From Paraburkholderia fungorum (GTDB taxonomy: Bacteria > Pseudomonadota > Gammaproteobacteria > Burkholderiales > Burkholderiaceae), in contig NZ_MCAS01000012.1 of NCBI RefSeq assembly GCF_003610895.1, positions 124,001 through 188,000 on the forward strand: a stretch of 64,000 nt of DNA, written 5' to 3'. Below are positions 16,503 to 25,716 of the stretch, piece by piece. The position numbers and the translations under genes are program-made. Each line of letters starts with the position of its first letter. Position 1 is the stretch's first letter. Under the pieces are notes generated by a model. It worked only from the letters and a program-made list of their open reading frames with translations. It ran no database searches and was not told where the DNA came from.

Positions 16503-17516
16503 ATGCGGAATCTGAATCTTGCTGTGAACCGGCGGTTAGCAATCCAGGCGGCCTCCTGCGTTGCCGGTCTCGGGTTTCTGTTCGTATCCAATGCAGGTCA
16601 CGCTCAGGAGTTTTCCCTATTCGGCGGCGGCTCTCGCGCGGGCAGCACGAATACCTACACGTGGGCATTCAATTATCAGGAAGGGCTCGGCCAATATTTC
16701 GCCGCGAGCTTCACATGGCTCAATGAAGGGCACATTCCGGACCATCATCGCGATGGCCAGATGATCCAGCTATGGGGCCGCATTCCCGTAGGGAGTCCGA
16801 AGTTCGTCCTGCAGGCGGGCGTCGGCCCATACCGGTACTTCGATACCACCACTGCCGAACAAGGCGGAAGCTATTCGGACACTCACGGCTGGGGTGTCGT
16901 GTATAGCGTGCGCGCGGCGTACTACGCGTCAAGCCGGTGGATCACGCAACTGCAGTTGAATCGCGTGCACGTGCAGCGCGGACCGGATGCGACAAGCGTG
17001 ATGTTCGGCGTCGGCTATCAGCTCGACGCGCCGGGCACACCCGGTCCGCGCGACTGGGCGAGCGGCAGCACGCATAAGGTTACCGACAACGAAGTCGCGG
17101 TGTATCTCGGCAAAACCATCGTCAACTCAACGAGCTCGCCGAGCGCACTGGGCGGAGCGATCGAATACCGTCGCGGCCTTGCGAAATACCTCGACGTGAC
17201 GCTCGGTTATCTTCACGAGGGCAGCAGCAAGCTTGCGCGCCGCGACGGGCTGACGAGCCAGCTCTGGGCAACGCGAGCCTTCCTCAACGACAAGGTAACG
17301 CTTGGGCTCGGGCTCGGCGCTTACTACGCAATCAATGAAAACGAAAATAGCGAATCGCCGGGACCGGGCGCCGGGAAGTTCTCCGGCCTTGTCACGATTG
17401 CCGGCGCATATCGCCTCACCGATCACTGGGAGGCGCGGATCGCATGGAATCGCGTCGTGACGCGCTATGATCGCGATTCGGATGTGATTTTCGGCGGTGT
17501 GGGCTACCGATGGTGA
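16503..17516 (+). CDS. Outer-membrane beta-barrel protein with internal duplication
   Basis: A 337-residue protein with a signal peptide (cleavage likely after GHA at 34). Two homologous halves of about 140 residues follow (about 37-174 and 197-337). Each half has alternating hydrophobic strands and ends in a similar way: LNRVHVQRGPDATSVMFGVG in the first and WNRVVTRYDRDSDVIFGGVG in the second. The last residue is aromatic (GYRW), typical of barrel proteins recognised by BamA. The ATG at 16503 gives the signal peptide; the longer upstream frame does not. I do not recognise a named family. The function is unknown, but lipid-modifying or small-pore barrels are possible. Confidence 0.75.
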   Translation: MRNLNLAVNRRLAIQAASCVAGLGFLFVSNAGHAQEFSLFGGGSRAGSTNTYTWAFNYQEGLGQYFAASFTWLNEGHIPDHHRDGQMIQLWGRIPVGSPKFVLQAGVGPYRYFDTTTAEQGGSYSDTHGWGVVYSVRAAYYASSRWITQLQLNRVHVQRGPDATSVMFGVGYQLDAPGTPGPRDWASGSTHKVTDNEVAVYLGKTIVNSTSSPSALGGAIEYRRGLAKYLDVTLGYLHEGSSKLARRDGLTSQLWATRAFLNDKVTLGLGLGAYYAINENENSESPGPGAGKFSGLVTIAGAYRLTDHWEARIAWNRVVTRYDRDSDVIFGGVGYRW

Positions 17517-17588
17517 AGGCTCACCGTGCCAGCAGGAGCGGTCTTCTAAAACCGATAGTAAAGATTCACACAAAAACCGGAGAAGAGC

Positions 17589-18998
17589 ATGAGAGCCAGC
17601 ACCATCGCCGAGCGGGAAGCCCGTGGCCGTGCCGCCCGCGAGCACTCGAAGCGGTCGAGTCATCGTACGGTAGGTGAATTGCATCGCAACCCGATCGAGC
17701 TGCTTAAGCAAAGCAGCGAGGGGCGGGTCGAAAAGCTCGTGCCGCTGCGCTATGGGCGCATGTCCGTGTCGCCATTCACGTTCTTTCGCGGCACCGCGAT
17801 CATTCAGGCCCACGACCTCAGCCGGATTCCCGACACCGGCCTCACCATGCCGATTTGCGGCGATGGCCATCTGATGAACTTCGGCGGGTTCGCAACGCCG
17901 GAGCGTCAACTCGTATTCGACCTGAACGATTTCGACGAAGTCGCAACGGGTCCTTTCGAATGGGATCTGAAGCGGCTGACCGCAAGCCTCGTGGTCGCCG
18001 CGCGCCACATGCGTTTGAGTCGCGGCACCGCCGAGCATCTGGTGATGACCGCCGCCACCGAGTACCGCGATCGCATGGCGCAATACGCGCAATGCGGTGC
18101 GCTCGAACTCTGGTACGACCGCATCACCTTCGATCTGATGGCCGAAACGGCATTGACGCCGGAGCGCCGCCGCGCCGTGCGCCGCGGGATGGAGAAGGCT
18201 GCGGGCCGTACCCATGAAAGCCTGCTGGAGAAAATGGCGGAATTCGACGGCAGCCGCTGGTCGATTCGCGACGCCCCGCCCGGACTCTTTCACGTGCATG
18301 GCGCCAATACGCTGTTTTCAGCCGACGACGACTGGTTCACGATCGGCAATTGGAGCCAGCTGATCGAGCGGACATGGAGCGAATACCTGAAGACCCTGTC
18401 GCACGACCGGCGTGAACTGCTCAGTCATTTCACCGCGCAGGATCTGGTGTTCAAGGTGGTGGGCGTCGGCAGCGTGGGGACGCGTTGTCTGGTGCTGTTG
18501 AACGTCGATCACATGGGCAAGCCGCTGTTTATCCAGATCAAGGAAGCACGGCCGTCGGTGATCTCGCAGTACTACAAGTCGCCGTCGCTCAAACACGAAG
18601 GCGAGCGGGTCGTGCGTGGGCAGCGCATGCTGCAGGCGGCCAGCGACATCTTTCTCGGCTGGGCGAGCGGGCCTTCAGGGCGCCACTTCTACTTCCGGCA
18701 ACTGCGTGACATGAAACTGTCGGCAAACATCGAATTGTTCGATACCGATCTGCTCGAAGGTTACGCAAAATTGTGCGGCTGGATCATGGCGCGCGCGCAT
18801 GCCAAGGCGAGTGGCCAGGCGATCGAAGTCAGCGCGTATATCGGCCGGGGTGATCAGTTTGCGGAATCGCTCACGGCTTATGCGACCAGCTACGCGGACA
18901 AGGTGGAGCACGACTACGACGTGTTCCTGAAGGCTTGCCGCAGCGGCGAACTCGAGGCGCGCACCGACGAAGACATGGCGGCGGATTTCCGCGTTTAA
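17589..18998 (+). CDS. DUF2252 family protein
   Basis: A 469-residue soluble protein with the DUF2252 hallmarks: FFRGTAIIQAHDLSRIP, CGDGHLMNFGGFATPERQL, FDLNDFDEVATGPFEWDLKR and, near the C-terminus, LCGWIMARAHAKASG. The HxxNFG and FDLNDFDE motifs resemble the catalytic loop of aminoglycoside phosphotransferase-like kinases, so a small-molecule kinase activity is plausible but unproven. GGAGAAGAG precedes the ATG. It lies 72 bases after the barrel protein gene and may be cotranscribed. Confidence 0.88.
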   Translation: MRASTIAEREARGRAAREHSKRSSHRTVGELHRNPIELLKQSSEGRVEKLVPLRYGRMSVSPFTFFRGTAIIQAHDLSRIPDTGLTMPICGDGHLMNFGGFATPERQLVFDLNDFDEVATGPFEWDLKRLTASLVVAARHMRLSRGTAEHLVMTAATEYRDRMAQYAQCGALELWYDRITFDLMAETALTPERRRAVRRGMEKAAGRTHESLLEKMAEFDGSRWSIRDAPPGLFHVHGANTLFSADDDWFTIGNWSQLIERTWSEYLKTLSHDRRELLSHFTAQDLVFKVVGVGSVGTRCLVLLNVDHMGKPLFIQIKEARPSVISQYYKSPSLKHEGERVVRGQRMLQAASDIFLGWASGPSGRHFYFRQLRDMKLSANIELFDTDLLEGYAKLCGWIMARAHAKASGQAIEVSAYIGRGDQFAESLTAYATSYADKVEHDYDVFLKACRSGELEARTDEDMAADFRV

Positions 18999-19074
18999 CG
19001 CGTAGCGTGTGAAAGCTGTTTGCATGGCTCGTGCCGCGTACCGGCGGCCGGGCCGCGCGGAAGGGATGCGCGGC

Positions 19075-19932
19075 TCAGTCGTCGATACGTGCTTCACGCA
19101 GCGTAACGAAACGCAAATGCCGCCTGCGGGCCGCGTCGATCACACGTGGCAGGACGGCGAGTATCAGCGGTTTGCCCTCGATGGTGAGCGCGGCATTGCC
19201 GTCGTGCAGCAGCAGGATGTCGCGCGGGGCAAGGCCGGCGAGCAGCCGGTGCGTGACCACTTGCGGATCGCGCTCACGCGTGTCGTAACCGCGCCGCGTC
19301 CATGCCGCGAGTCGCAAATCGAGTTTGCTCAGCACGGGTTCTAGAAAGATGTTGCGCAACCCGGCAGGGGCGCGAAAGAACATCGGCCGCTCGCCGCTCA
19401 ATGTTTCGAAGGTGTGCTGCGCGGCGTCGATTTCACGTGTGAGTGCGGCTGGAAACGTGATCGAAAACGTGTGCACGTGAACCTGCGAATGGTTTTCCAG
19501 CGCATGGCCGCGTGCGACGATTTCGCGTGCGATCTCGGGATAGCGTTGCGCTTTCTCACCGATGCAGAAGAAGGTGGCGCGCACCTTGAAGGCATCGAGC
19601 AGATCGAGCACCTGCGGCGTGACGACCGGATCGGGACCGTCGTCGATGGTCAATGCGATCGCGTCCGCGTTGCGTGCGCCGGCCGGCAGATGTGTCCAGT
19701 TCGGACCGAGCAGCGAGGTGCGTGGCAACAGGCCGGCCACCGTGAAAATAGCGTGATTCGCGAAGATCGCGGCCAGCCACCACGGCCACGCGGCGGGCGT
19801 CAGCAGGCACCCGGCCAGCACGAATACGTGCCAGGCGGCGGTGGCTGTAAGCATCGGTGGATAGCCGGTGCGCGGCCAGCGGCGCTGCTGCGCGGCCTCA
19901 CCGCCCTGCGGTGGGGTGAAGGGTTGGTTCAT
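19075..19932 (-). CDS. Membrane-anchored polysaccharide deacetylase (NodB domain, CE4)
   Basis: A 285-residue protein with two to three N-terminal hydrophobic segments (about 28-75) and a NodB domain. The motifs are TIDDGPDP (catalytic Asp and metal Asp), the metal-binding histidines in ENHSQVH, FFRAPAG, and the C-terminal LLLHDG. CE4 enzymes remove acetyl groups from N-acetyl sugars in polysaccharides. The start MNQPFTPP has GGAAG upstream; a longer frame reaches 20163 but its extra N-terminus is Arg-rich and unconvincing. It is divergent from the LysR gene. The substrate is unknown. Confidence 0.85.
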   Translation of the reverse strand: MNQPFTPPQGGEAAQQRRWPRTGYPPMLTATAAWHVFVLAGCLLTPAAWPWWLAAIFANHAIFTVAGLLPRTSLLGPNWTHLPAGARNADAIALTIDDGPDPVVTPQVLDLLDAFKVRATFFCIGEKAQRYPEIAREIVARGHALENHSQVHVHTFSITFPAALTREIDAAQHTFETLSGERPMFFRAPAGLRNIFLEPVLSKLDLRLAAWTRRGYDTRERDPQVVTHRLLAGLAPRDILLLHDGNAALTIEGKPLILAVLPRVIDAARRRHLRFVTLREARIDD

Positions 19933-20165
19933 AAAGCGTGCTTCCTGTCTTCCTTCCATCATCCTGGGAAGGCCTTGAATTGCGCATGTGACGCGCAACG
20001 GCGAACGATACCATTGATGCGCCGATCGGCGCGGCCGCGTGCAGGAAAGACAAATAATGAAAGCACGTTGAAAGACGTTATGCTTCGCGATGCCCATGCT
20101 TTCACGCCGGGCGTCCTTGGCTGTCGTTCTGTGCTTACTTCGCCGGTTCTGCCGGTCATGCATCC

Positions 20166-21041
20166 ATGCGTTTGCGTCACATCGAAATTTTTCACGCCAT
20201 CATGCGGACCGGCTCGCTTTCAAAAGCGGCGGAACTGCTTTGTGTCTCCCAGCCCGCCGTCAGCAAGGCGCTCGGGCATGCTGAGCGCAGCCTTGGTTTT
20301 GCGCTGTTTAACCGCGTGCATGGGCGCTTGCAGCCGACGCGCGAAGCCGAGCTGCTGTTCTCCGAGTCGCAGAAGCTGCAGGCCAATCTGGATGGGATTC
20401 GCCATCTGGCCCGCAACCTGGCGTTGCAGCCGGAGGGGCATTTGCGCATTGGCTGCTTGCCTAGCCTCGGTTTGAGTCTGATTCCGTCGGCGGTGCAGGC
20501 ATTTCGCCGGGCCCACTCGCGCGTGTCGCTGAAAATCCAGACGCGTCATACGGAAGAACTGCTCAACGCGTTGCTCACCCGCGATCTCGACCTCGCGGTT
20601 GCGTTGAATCCGCCGGCGCGGCCGGGCATTGCGGCGGTCGAACTGGGCCGCACGGCGATTGTTTGCGTCGGTCCGCCGGACGATCCCGAAGCACAGCAGC
20701 CGATCGATCTGCCGGCCTTTCTCGCCCGCGACTGGATCAGCATCGGCAATAGCGACCCGCTCGGCGAACTGATCGGCAATGCGCTGGAAGCACAGGGTCT
20801 CGACGAACGTGTCGCGGCTGTCGAAGCGCAGACCTGGTATGTGGCGCGTGCTCTTGCCGCGCGCGGCATTGGTTATGTTCTGCTTGACGAACTGACTGCA
20901 CGCGGCGGCGCGGAACCCGTCGCGATCCGTGCGGTGACGCCCGCGCTTTCGGTCGGGGTATTCGCGCTCTGGCGCGACGGCGGGATGGACTCACAAGCCG
21001 GCAAGGCATTTCTCGACGTGTTGCGCGCGCCTTTCGCTTAA
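20166..21041 (+). CDS. LysR-family transcriptional regulator
   Basis: A 291-residue regulator. The winged helix-turn-helix is at 1-60 (RTGSLSKAAELLCVSQPAVS), followed by a PBP2-like effector domain from about 90. It precedes, in the same direction, a D-amino-acid dehydrogenase, a binding protein and a dehydrogenase, so it probably responds to an amino acid or keto acid and controls them. Its upstream region (19933-20165) is shared with the divergent deacetylase. Effector and targets are inference. Confidence 0.9.
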   Translation: MRLRHIEIFHAIMRTGSLSKAAELLCVSQPAVSKALGHAERSLGFALFNRVHGRLQPTREAELLFSESQKLQANLDGIRHLARNLALQPEGHLRIGCLPSLGLSLIPSAVQAFRRAHSRVSLKIQTRHTEELLNALLTRDLDLAVALNPPARPGIAAVELGRTAIVCVGPPDDPEAQQPIDLPAFLARDWISIGNSDPLGELIGNALEAQGLDERVAAVEAQTWYVARALAARGIGYVLLDELTARGGAEPVAIRAVTPALSVGVFALWRDGGMDSQAGKAFLDVLRAPFA

Positions 21042-21149
21042 GCCGCCATTCAAGGTCTTAACCCTGGGTTATGGAGACGTGCATCTGCTCATTTGATGTG
21101 CGCATTTCGTCGCGCCACACTCATGGCGAACGATTCTCCTGAGGTGTGG

Positions 21150-22403
21150 ATGGCAAGGCGGGTGTGTGTACTTGGCGCAGGCGTGGTGGGTTTGACGAGC
21201 GCGTATCAACTGGCGCGCGACGGCCATGACGTGACGATTCTCGAAGGCCGCGACGGCGCGGCGCTCGAGACCAGCTTCGCGAACGGCGGCCAGCTGAGCT
21301 ACAGCTATGTTGCGCCGCTTGCCGATCCGTCGGTGTTGCCGCACCTACCCGCGTGGCTGCTGCAGCGGGATTCCGCGTTGCGCTTTGTCCCGCGTTTCGA
21401 TGTGCAGCAATGGCGCTGGTGCCTGTCGTTTCTGCTGGCATGCCGCGGTAGCCGCGCGCAAAAAACGGCCATGGAAATGCTGCAACTGGGTGCCTTGAGC
21501 CGGGCCGCGTTGCACGAACTGGTGCAACGCGAAGCCATCGATTTCAATTATGTGCGCAACGGCAAGCTCGTCGTGTATCGCGATGCGCAGGCGTTCGAGG
21601 CGGCGCGCCGCAAGATGGCTTATCTGGCGGCCGCGGATTCCGACCAGCGCGCGCTCGATGCTGCCGCCTGCGTGGCGCTGGAGCCCGCGCTAGAACGCGC
21701 GCAGCCGCTGCTGGCCGGCGGTATTCATACGCCGTCAGAAGAAGCGGGCGACTGCTACACCTTCGGCGTGGCGCTCGCCGGATTGCTGCTGGCGCGCTAT
21801 GGCGTGGCGATTCACTATGCAACGCCGGTCGAGTCGATGCTTACCGAAGGCGGGCAGGTCGTGGCGGCGCGCACGCCGCGAGGCGAAATCCGCGCGGATG
21901 CATTCGTGGTGGCGTTGGGCAACGGCAGCGCGCCCTTGCTGCGCACACTCGGCATGCGGCTGCCGATGTATCCCCTCACCGGTTATAGCCTGACCGTGCC
22001 CGGCACGCCAGGTCGCGCGCCGCGCGTCAGCGTGACCGATCTGCATCGCAAGGTCGTGTACGCGCCGCTTGGCGAGCGCTTGCGGATTGCCGGCATGGTG
22101 GAGATCGCGGGCATGAGCGTCGCGCAACGCGACAAGCGTCTCGCCCTGCTCAAACGCCAGGCCCAGGAAATCTTCCCGGACGCCGGCGACTATGCGGTTG
22201 CCGAGACCTGGTGCGGGCATCGTCCGGCTACCCCGGACAGCAAACCGCTGCTCGGCACTACGCCGTATCGCAATCTCTGGCTCAACACGGGGCACGGCGC
22301 GCTCGGCTTCACACTGGCCTGCGGCAGCGCGCGCGTGATCGCGGATGCGATCGCGGGCCGCACACCGCCGCTCGACCTGAGCGCCTACGCGTGGCAGCGC
22401 TAG
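21150..22403 (+). CDS. D-amino-acid dehydrogenase-like FAD oxidoreductase (DadA family)
   Basis: A 417-residue flavoprotein with an N-terminal dinucleotide-binding motif (VCVLGAGVVGLTSAYQLARD), the DadA-like segment TSFANGGQLSYSYVAPLADP, and the C-terminal GHRPATPDSKPLLG and NTGHGALGFTLACGSA. DadA enzymes oxidise D-amino acids to keto acids and pass electrons to the respiratory chain. The ATG at 21150 has GAGG 5-6 bases upstream and starts directly at the Rossmann fold, so it is preferred over ATGs at 21093 or 21123. The substrate may be another D-amino or N-substituted acid. Confidence 0.87.
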   Translation: MARRVCVLGAGVVGLTSAYQLARDGHDVTILEGRDGAALETSFANGGQLSYSYVAPLADPSVLPHLPAWLLQRDSALRFVPRFDVQQWRWCLSFLLACRGSRAQKTAMEMLQLGALSRAALHELVQREAIDFNYVRNGKLVVYRDAQAFEAARRKMAYLAAADSDQRALDAAACVALEPALERAQPLLAGGIHTPSEEAGDCYTFGVALAGLLLARYGVAIHYATPVESMLTEGGQVVAARTPRGEIRADAFVVALGNGSAPLLRTLGMRLPMYPLTGYSLTVPGTPGRAPRVSVTDLHRKVVYAPLGERLRIAGMVEIAGMSVAQRDKRLALLKRQAQEIFPDAGDYAVAETWCGHRPATPDSKPLLGTTPYRNLWLNTGHGALGFTLACGSARVIADAIAGRTPPLDLSAYAWQR

Positions 22404-22526
22404 GCGTCGCACGCAATACGGCAGCATGCAGTTCATCTCTGGTTCACCCGCTATTCACCCGCCTCACGACAAGGCAAACGCATCTAACTACTACGCGCCA
22501 CTTCGGCACACATGAAAGGAGACGTC

Positions 22527-23423
22527 ATGAAACTCGCAACAGCACTGACTTCGATCGCCATCGCCTCGACGCTGACCAGCGCCGCATACGCCGAAGAGCC
22601 GAGCGCCACGCTGAAAAAGATCCGCGAAACCGGCGTGATTTCACTCGGCGTACGTGAATCGTCTGTGCCGTTTTCCTACTATGACGAACAGCAGCAGGTG
22701 ATTGGCTACTCGCAGGCGATCGCGTTGAAGATCGTCGATGAGGTGAAAAAAGAACTGAACCTGCCGAACCTGAAAGTGAAGGAAGTGCCGATCACGTCGC
22801 AAAACCGGATTCCACTGGTGCAGAACGGCACCATCGACATTGAATGCGGTTCGACCACCCACACCAAAGATCGTGACAATCAGGCCGCGTTTTCGAACAG
22901 TTTCTTTCAGTACGGCGTGCGCATGATCGTGAAGAAGAGCTCGGGCGTAAAGGACTTTTCCGATCTCGCCGGCAAGACCGTGGTGACGACGGCAGGCACG
23001 TCCGAAGAACGCCTGCTGCGGCAGATGAACAGCGAGAAGGGCATGAACATGCGCCTGATCAGCGCGAAAGATCACGCGGAATCGTTCCTCAACGTGAAGA
23101 CGGGCCGTGCCGTCGCATTTGTGATGGACGATCCGCTGTTGTATGGTGCTAAAGCCAAAGAGGCGGATGCGAACGACTATCTGATCACCGGCACCTCGCC
23201 GATGTCCGAAGTGTATGGCTGCATGTTCCGCAAGGAAGACCCGGGCTTCAAGAAGCTCGCCGACGGTGTGATTGCGCGGCTGCAAACCTCGGGCGAAGCG
23301 GCCACGATGTATCAGAAGTGGTTCATGCAATCGATTCCGCCGAAGGGCATCAACCTGAACTATCCGCTTTCGGCGGATATGAAGTCGCTGTTCGCGAACC
23401 CGAACGACCGCGCGCTGGATTGA
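22527..23423 (+). CDS. Periplasmic amino-acid-binding protein (GltI-like, SBP family 3)
   Basis: A 298-residue protein with a signal peptide (MKLATALTSIAIASTLTSAAYAEE), then an SBP_bac_3 domain starting TLKKIRETGVISLGVRESSV. The GltI-type ligand signature DIECGSTTHTKDR fits acidic amino acids or glutamine. AAGGAG lies six bases before the ATG at 22527. No ABC permease or ATPase genes are adjacent, so it is an orphan binding protein. It probably feeds an amino acid to a transporter encoded elsewhere, in step with the neighbouring DadA-like enzyme. Confidence 0.88.
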   Translation: MKLATALTSIAIASTLTSAAYAEEPSATLKKIRETGVISLGVRESSVPFSYYDEQQQVIGYSQAIALKIVDEVKKELNLPNLKVKEVPITSQNRIPLVQNGTIDIECGSTTHTKDRDNQAAFSNSFFQYGVRMIVKKSSGVKDFSDLAGKTVVTTAGTSEERLLRQMNSEKGMNMRLISAKDHAESFLNVKTGRAVAFVMDDPLLYGAKAKEADANDYLITGTSPMSEVYGCMFRKEDPGFKKLADGVIARLQTSGEAATMYQKWFMQSIPPKGINLNYPLSADMKSLFANPNDRALD

Positions 23424-23486
23424 TCGACGGCGTGGCCTTGTCAGACGTGTCGTGTGCAGCCAGTCTGTGAAACGAGGAGATGCGTG

Positions 23487-24251
23487 GTGACAGGAACGGA
23501 AATCAGGAAAGTGGCGCTGGTAACGGGCGCGGGCAGCGGCATCGGCCGGGCCTGTGCGCTCAGGCTGCTGGAACATGGCTATAGCGTCGTACTTGCCGGG
23601 CGCCGCCAGGCGCCGCTCGACGCCGTGCTCGAAGAAGCGCGGCAGCGCGGCGGCGACGCGCTCGCCGTAGCCTGCGACGTGACGGATGCCGGCAGCGTCG
23701 CCGCGCTGTTCGACACGATCCGCGCGTGGCGAGGCCGGCTTGATGTGCTGTTCAATAACGCGGGCCGCAACGGCTCGCCGGTGGACATCGACGAACTCGA
23801 TATCGACGAATGGCGCTCGGTGGTCGACACCAATCTTACCGGCGTATTTCTCTGCACGCGCGCGGCCTTCGGTCTGATGAAAACGCAGACGCCGCGAGGC
23901 GGGCGCATCATCAACAATGGCTCGATTTCCGCGCATGCGCCGCGGCCGAACAGCATTGCCTATACCGCGACCAAGCACGCGATTACCGGCATCACGAAAG
24001 CGGTTTCGCTCGACGGCCGCAAGTACGACATCGTGTGCGGGCAGATCGACATCGGCAATGCCGCCACCGAGATGGCCGAGCGGATGGCGCGCGGCGTGCC
24101 GCAGGCGAACGGCGAAATCGCGGTCGAGCCGTTGATGGACGTGCAGCACGTCGCCGACGCGGTGCTGCATATGGCGGAGTTGCCGTTGTCGGCGAATGTG
24201 CAATTCATGACCATCATGGCGAGCAAGATGCCGTTCGTCGGCAGGGGCTGA
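23487..24251 (+). CDS. Short-chain dehydrogenase/reductase
   Basis: A 254-residue classical SDR. It has the NAD(P) motif [16 protein letters not shown], the structural NNAGRNG, a catalytic serine in [10 protein letters not shown] and the pair YTATK. A GTG at 23487 with AGGAGA seven bases upstream is chosen as start; upstream in-frame codons lack a ribosome site. It follows the binding-protein gene by 63 bases and is likely part of the LysR-controlled amino-acid group. The substrate is unknown. Confidence 0.87.
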   Translation: MTGTEIRKVALVTGAGSGIGRACALRLLEHGYSVVLAGRRQAPLDAVLEEARQRGGDALAVACDVTDAGSVAALFDTIRAWRGRLDVLFNNAGRNGSPVDIDELDIDEWRSVVDTNLTGVFLCTRAAFGLMKTQTPRGGRIINNGSISAHAPRPNSIAYTATKHAITGITKAVSLDGRKYDIVCGQIDIGNAATEMAERMARGVPQANGEIAVEPLMDVQHVADAVLHMAELPLSANVQFMTIMASKMPFVGRG

Positions 24252-24373
24252 GCGGGCGGCGCGACGTTCGCGGTGTTCACGGCGCGAGCAGCATGGCGGG
24301 GCGGTCTGGCGGCGTGGCTTGACAACACGCGTTCAGGTCGAACCGCCGCCGCGCGCCGTGCGGGAGATCAACT

Positions 24374-24379
24374 TATACT
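24374..24379 (+). promoter_or_regulatory. Possible -10 element TATACT
   Basis: TATACT lies 35 bases upstream of the small oxidoreductase-like gene. No good -35 sits at the right distance; the TTGACA at 24319-24324 is too far away. Weak candidate only. Confidence 0.25.
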
Positions 24380-24413
24380 GAGCGCTTCCCGCCTTTCGAA
24401 AGAGCGATTCGCC

Positions 24414-24662
24414 GTGCCCCGAGCCACACCCAAGGACGACCCGCAGCCGGTGCCGCCCGTGCAGCCCGACCTCGACGATTGTTGTCATAGCGGCTGCAAT
24501 CCGTGTGTCTTCGATCTCTACGATGAAGCGCTCGAGCGCTATCAATCCGCGCTCGCCGAATGGCAAACGCGGCAAACGGGGCAAACGCGCCAGGCACCGC
24601 AGGCGCCCTCGACAATGCGAACAGCGCGTGAGCGGCCGGGCAAGCCGCGCACGCGCCGCTGA
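24414..24662 (+). CDS. Small oxidoreductase-like domain protein
   Basis: An 82-residue protein whose centre reads DDCCHSGCNPCVFDLYDEAL, the four-cysteine signature of the oxidoreductase-like N-terminal family (Pfam Oxidored-like). The tail is Gln/Arg-rich and probably disordered. The start is taken at GTG 24414. A longer frame to 24273 exists but its N-terminus is low-quality. Family members are small and of unsettled function; metal binding through the cysteines is plausible. Confidence 0.72.
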   Translation: MPRATPKDDPQPVPPVQPDLDDCCHSGCNPCVFDLYDEALERYQSALAEWQTRQTGQTRQAPQAPSTMRTARERPGKPRTRR

Positions 24663-24712
24663 GCGCTGTTTCAGGTTCTACACTCAGGCCGCAGCCACAC
24701 CCCATCCCCGTC

Positions 24713-25582
24713 ATGACCGATCTTCAGTCCGCGCACATCGAACCTTTCACCGAATCGCACACGCTGGACGACCTGCATATGTTCGTGCAGCGCTATCCGC
24801 GTCTGTTCGTGCTGACCGGCGCGGGCATCAGCACCGACTCCGGCATTCCGGGCTATCGCGACGACAACGGCGCGTGGAAGCGTTCGCCGCCCATCACGCT
24901 GCAGGAATTTCTCGGCACGGCCGCGATGCGCCAGCGCTACTGGGCACGTAGCATGGTCGGCTGGCCGGTGGTGGCGGACGCGCAGCCCAATGCCGCGCAT
25001 ACCGCATTGGCCCGGCTCGAGGCGGCAGGCCACGTGCCGACGCTCGTCACGCAGAACGTCGACGGCCTGCATCAGCGGGCGGGTAGCCGCGAGGTGATCG
25101 AACTGCACGGCGGCATTGACGGTGTGACATGTCTGGACTGCGGGATGCAGCACTCGCGCGCGTCGATCCAGCAGACGCTCGAAGCCGACAATCCCGCGCT
25201 GCTGAACGTGACTGCCGAAACCGCTGCCGATGGCGACGCACATCTGGAGTGGCACGATATCGAATCTTTCCGCGTTCCGGCGTGCACGAACTGCGGCGGT
25301 TTGCTGAAACCGGCGGTGGTGTTCTTCGGCGAAAGCGTGCCGCGCGAGCGTGTCGAAGCGGCTTCGCATGCGCTCGATGCGGCGGACGCCGTGCTGGTGG
25401 TCGGCTCGTCGCTGATGGTTTATTCGGGCTACCGCTTTTGCGTGTGGGCGCAGAAGCAGGGCAAGCCGATCGTTGCGATCAATCTGGGGCGCACACGTGC
25501 CGATCCTTTGCTGTCGCTGAAAATCATCGCGCCCTGTGCCGACACGCTGACCGCGCTCGCGGGCCGTCTGGCGCTGGACTGA
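24713..25582 (+). CDS. Sir2-family NAD-dependent protein deacetylase
   Basis: A 289-residue sirtuin with VLTGAGISTDSGIPGYRD, TQNVDGLHQRAGS, the catalytic histidine in ELHGG, two zinc Cys pairs (CLDCG and CTNCGG) and VVGSSLMVYSGYR. Such enzymes use NAD+ to remove acyl groups from lysines of metabolic enzymes. It lies 50 bases after the small cysteine protein on the same strand. Confidence 0.93.
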   Translation: MTDLQSAHIEPFTESHTLDDLHMFVQRYPRLFVLTGAGISTDSGIPGYRDDNGAWKRSPPITLQEFLGTAAMRQRYWARSMVGWPVVADAQPNAAHTALARLEAAGHVPTLVTQNVDGLHQRAGSREVIELHGGIDGVTCLDCGMQHSRASIQQTLEADNPALLNVTAETAADGDAHLEWHDIESFRVPACTNCGGLLKPAVVFFGESVPRERVEAASHALDAADAVLVVGSSLMVYSGYRFCVWAQKQGKPIVAINLGRTRADPLLSLKIIAPCADTLTALAGRLALD

Positions 25583-25716
25583 ACGCGCGGCCGCGTCTGC
25601 TCGGTTCTCGGCCATGTTGGCCGCCCGAATCGCGCGGTCCGCGTAAATCGCCGATAATCTCGATCCCACGCAGCGCCGCCTTCACAAAGAACAACCGCCA
25701 CACAAAAGGAACGCCG

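Noticed and set aside
22641..24203. A 520-codon minus-strand frame opposite the binding protein and SDR genes
   Set aside because: Shadow of real genes; no motif, no ribosome site, abnormal composition.
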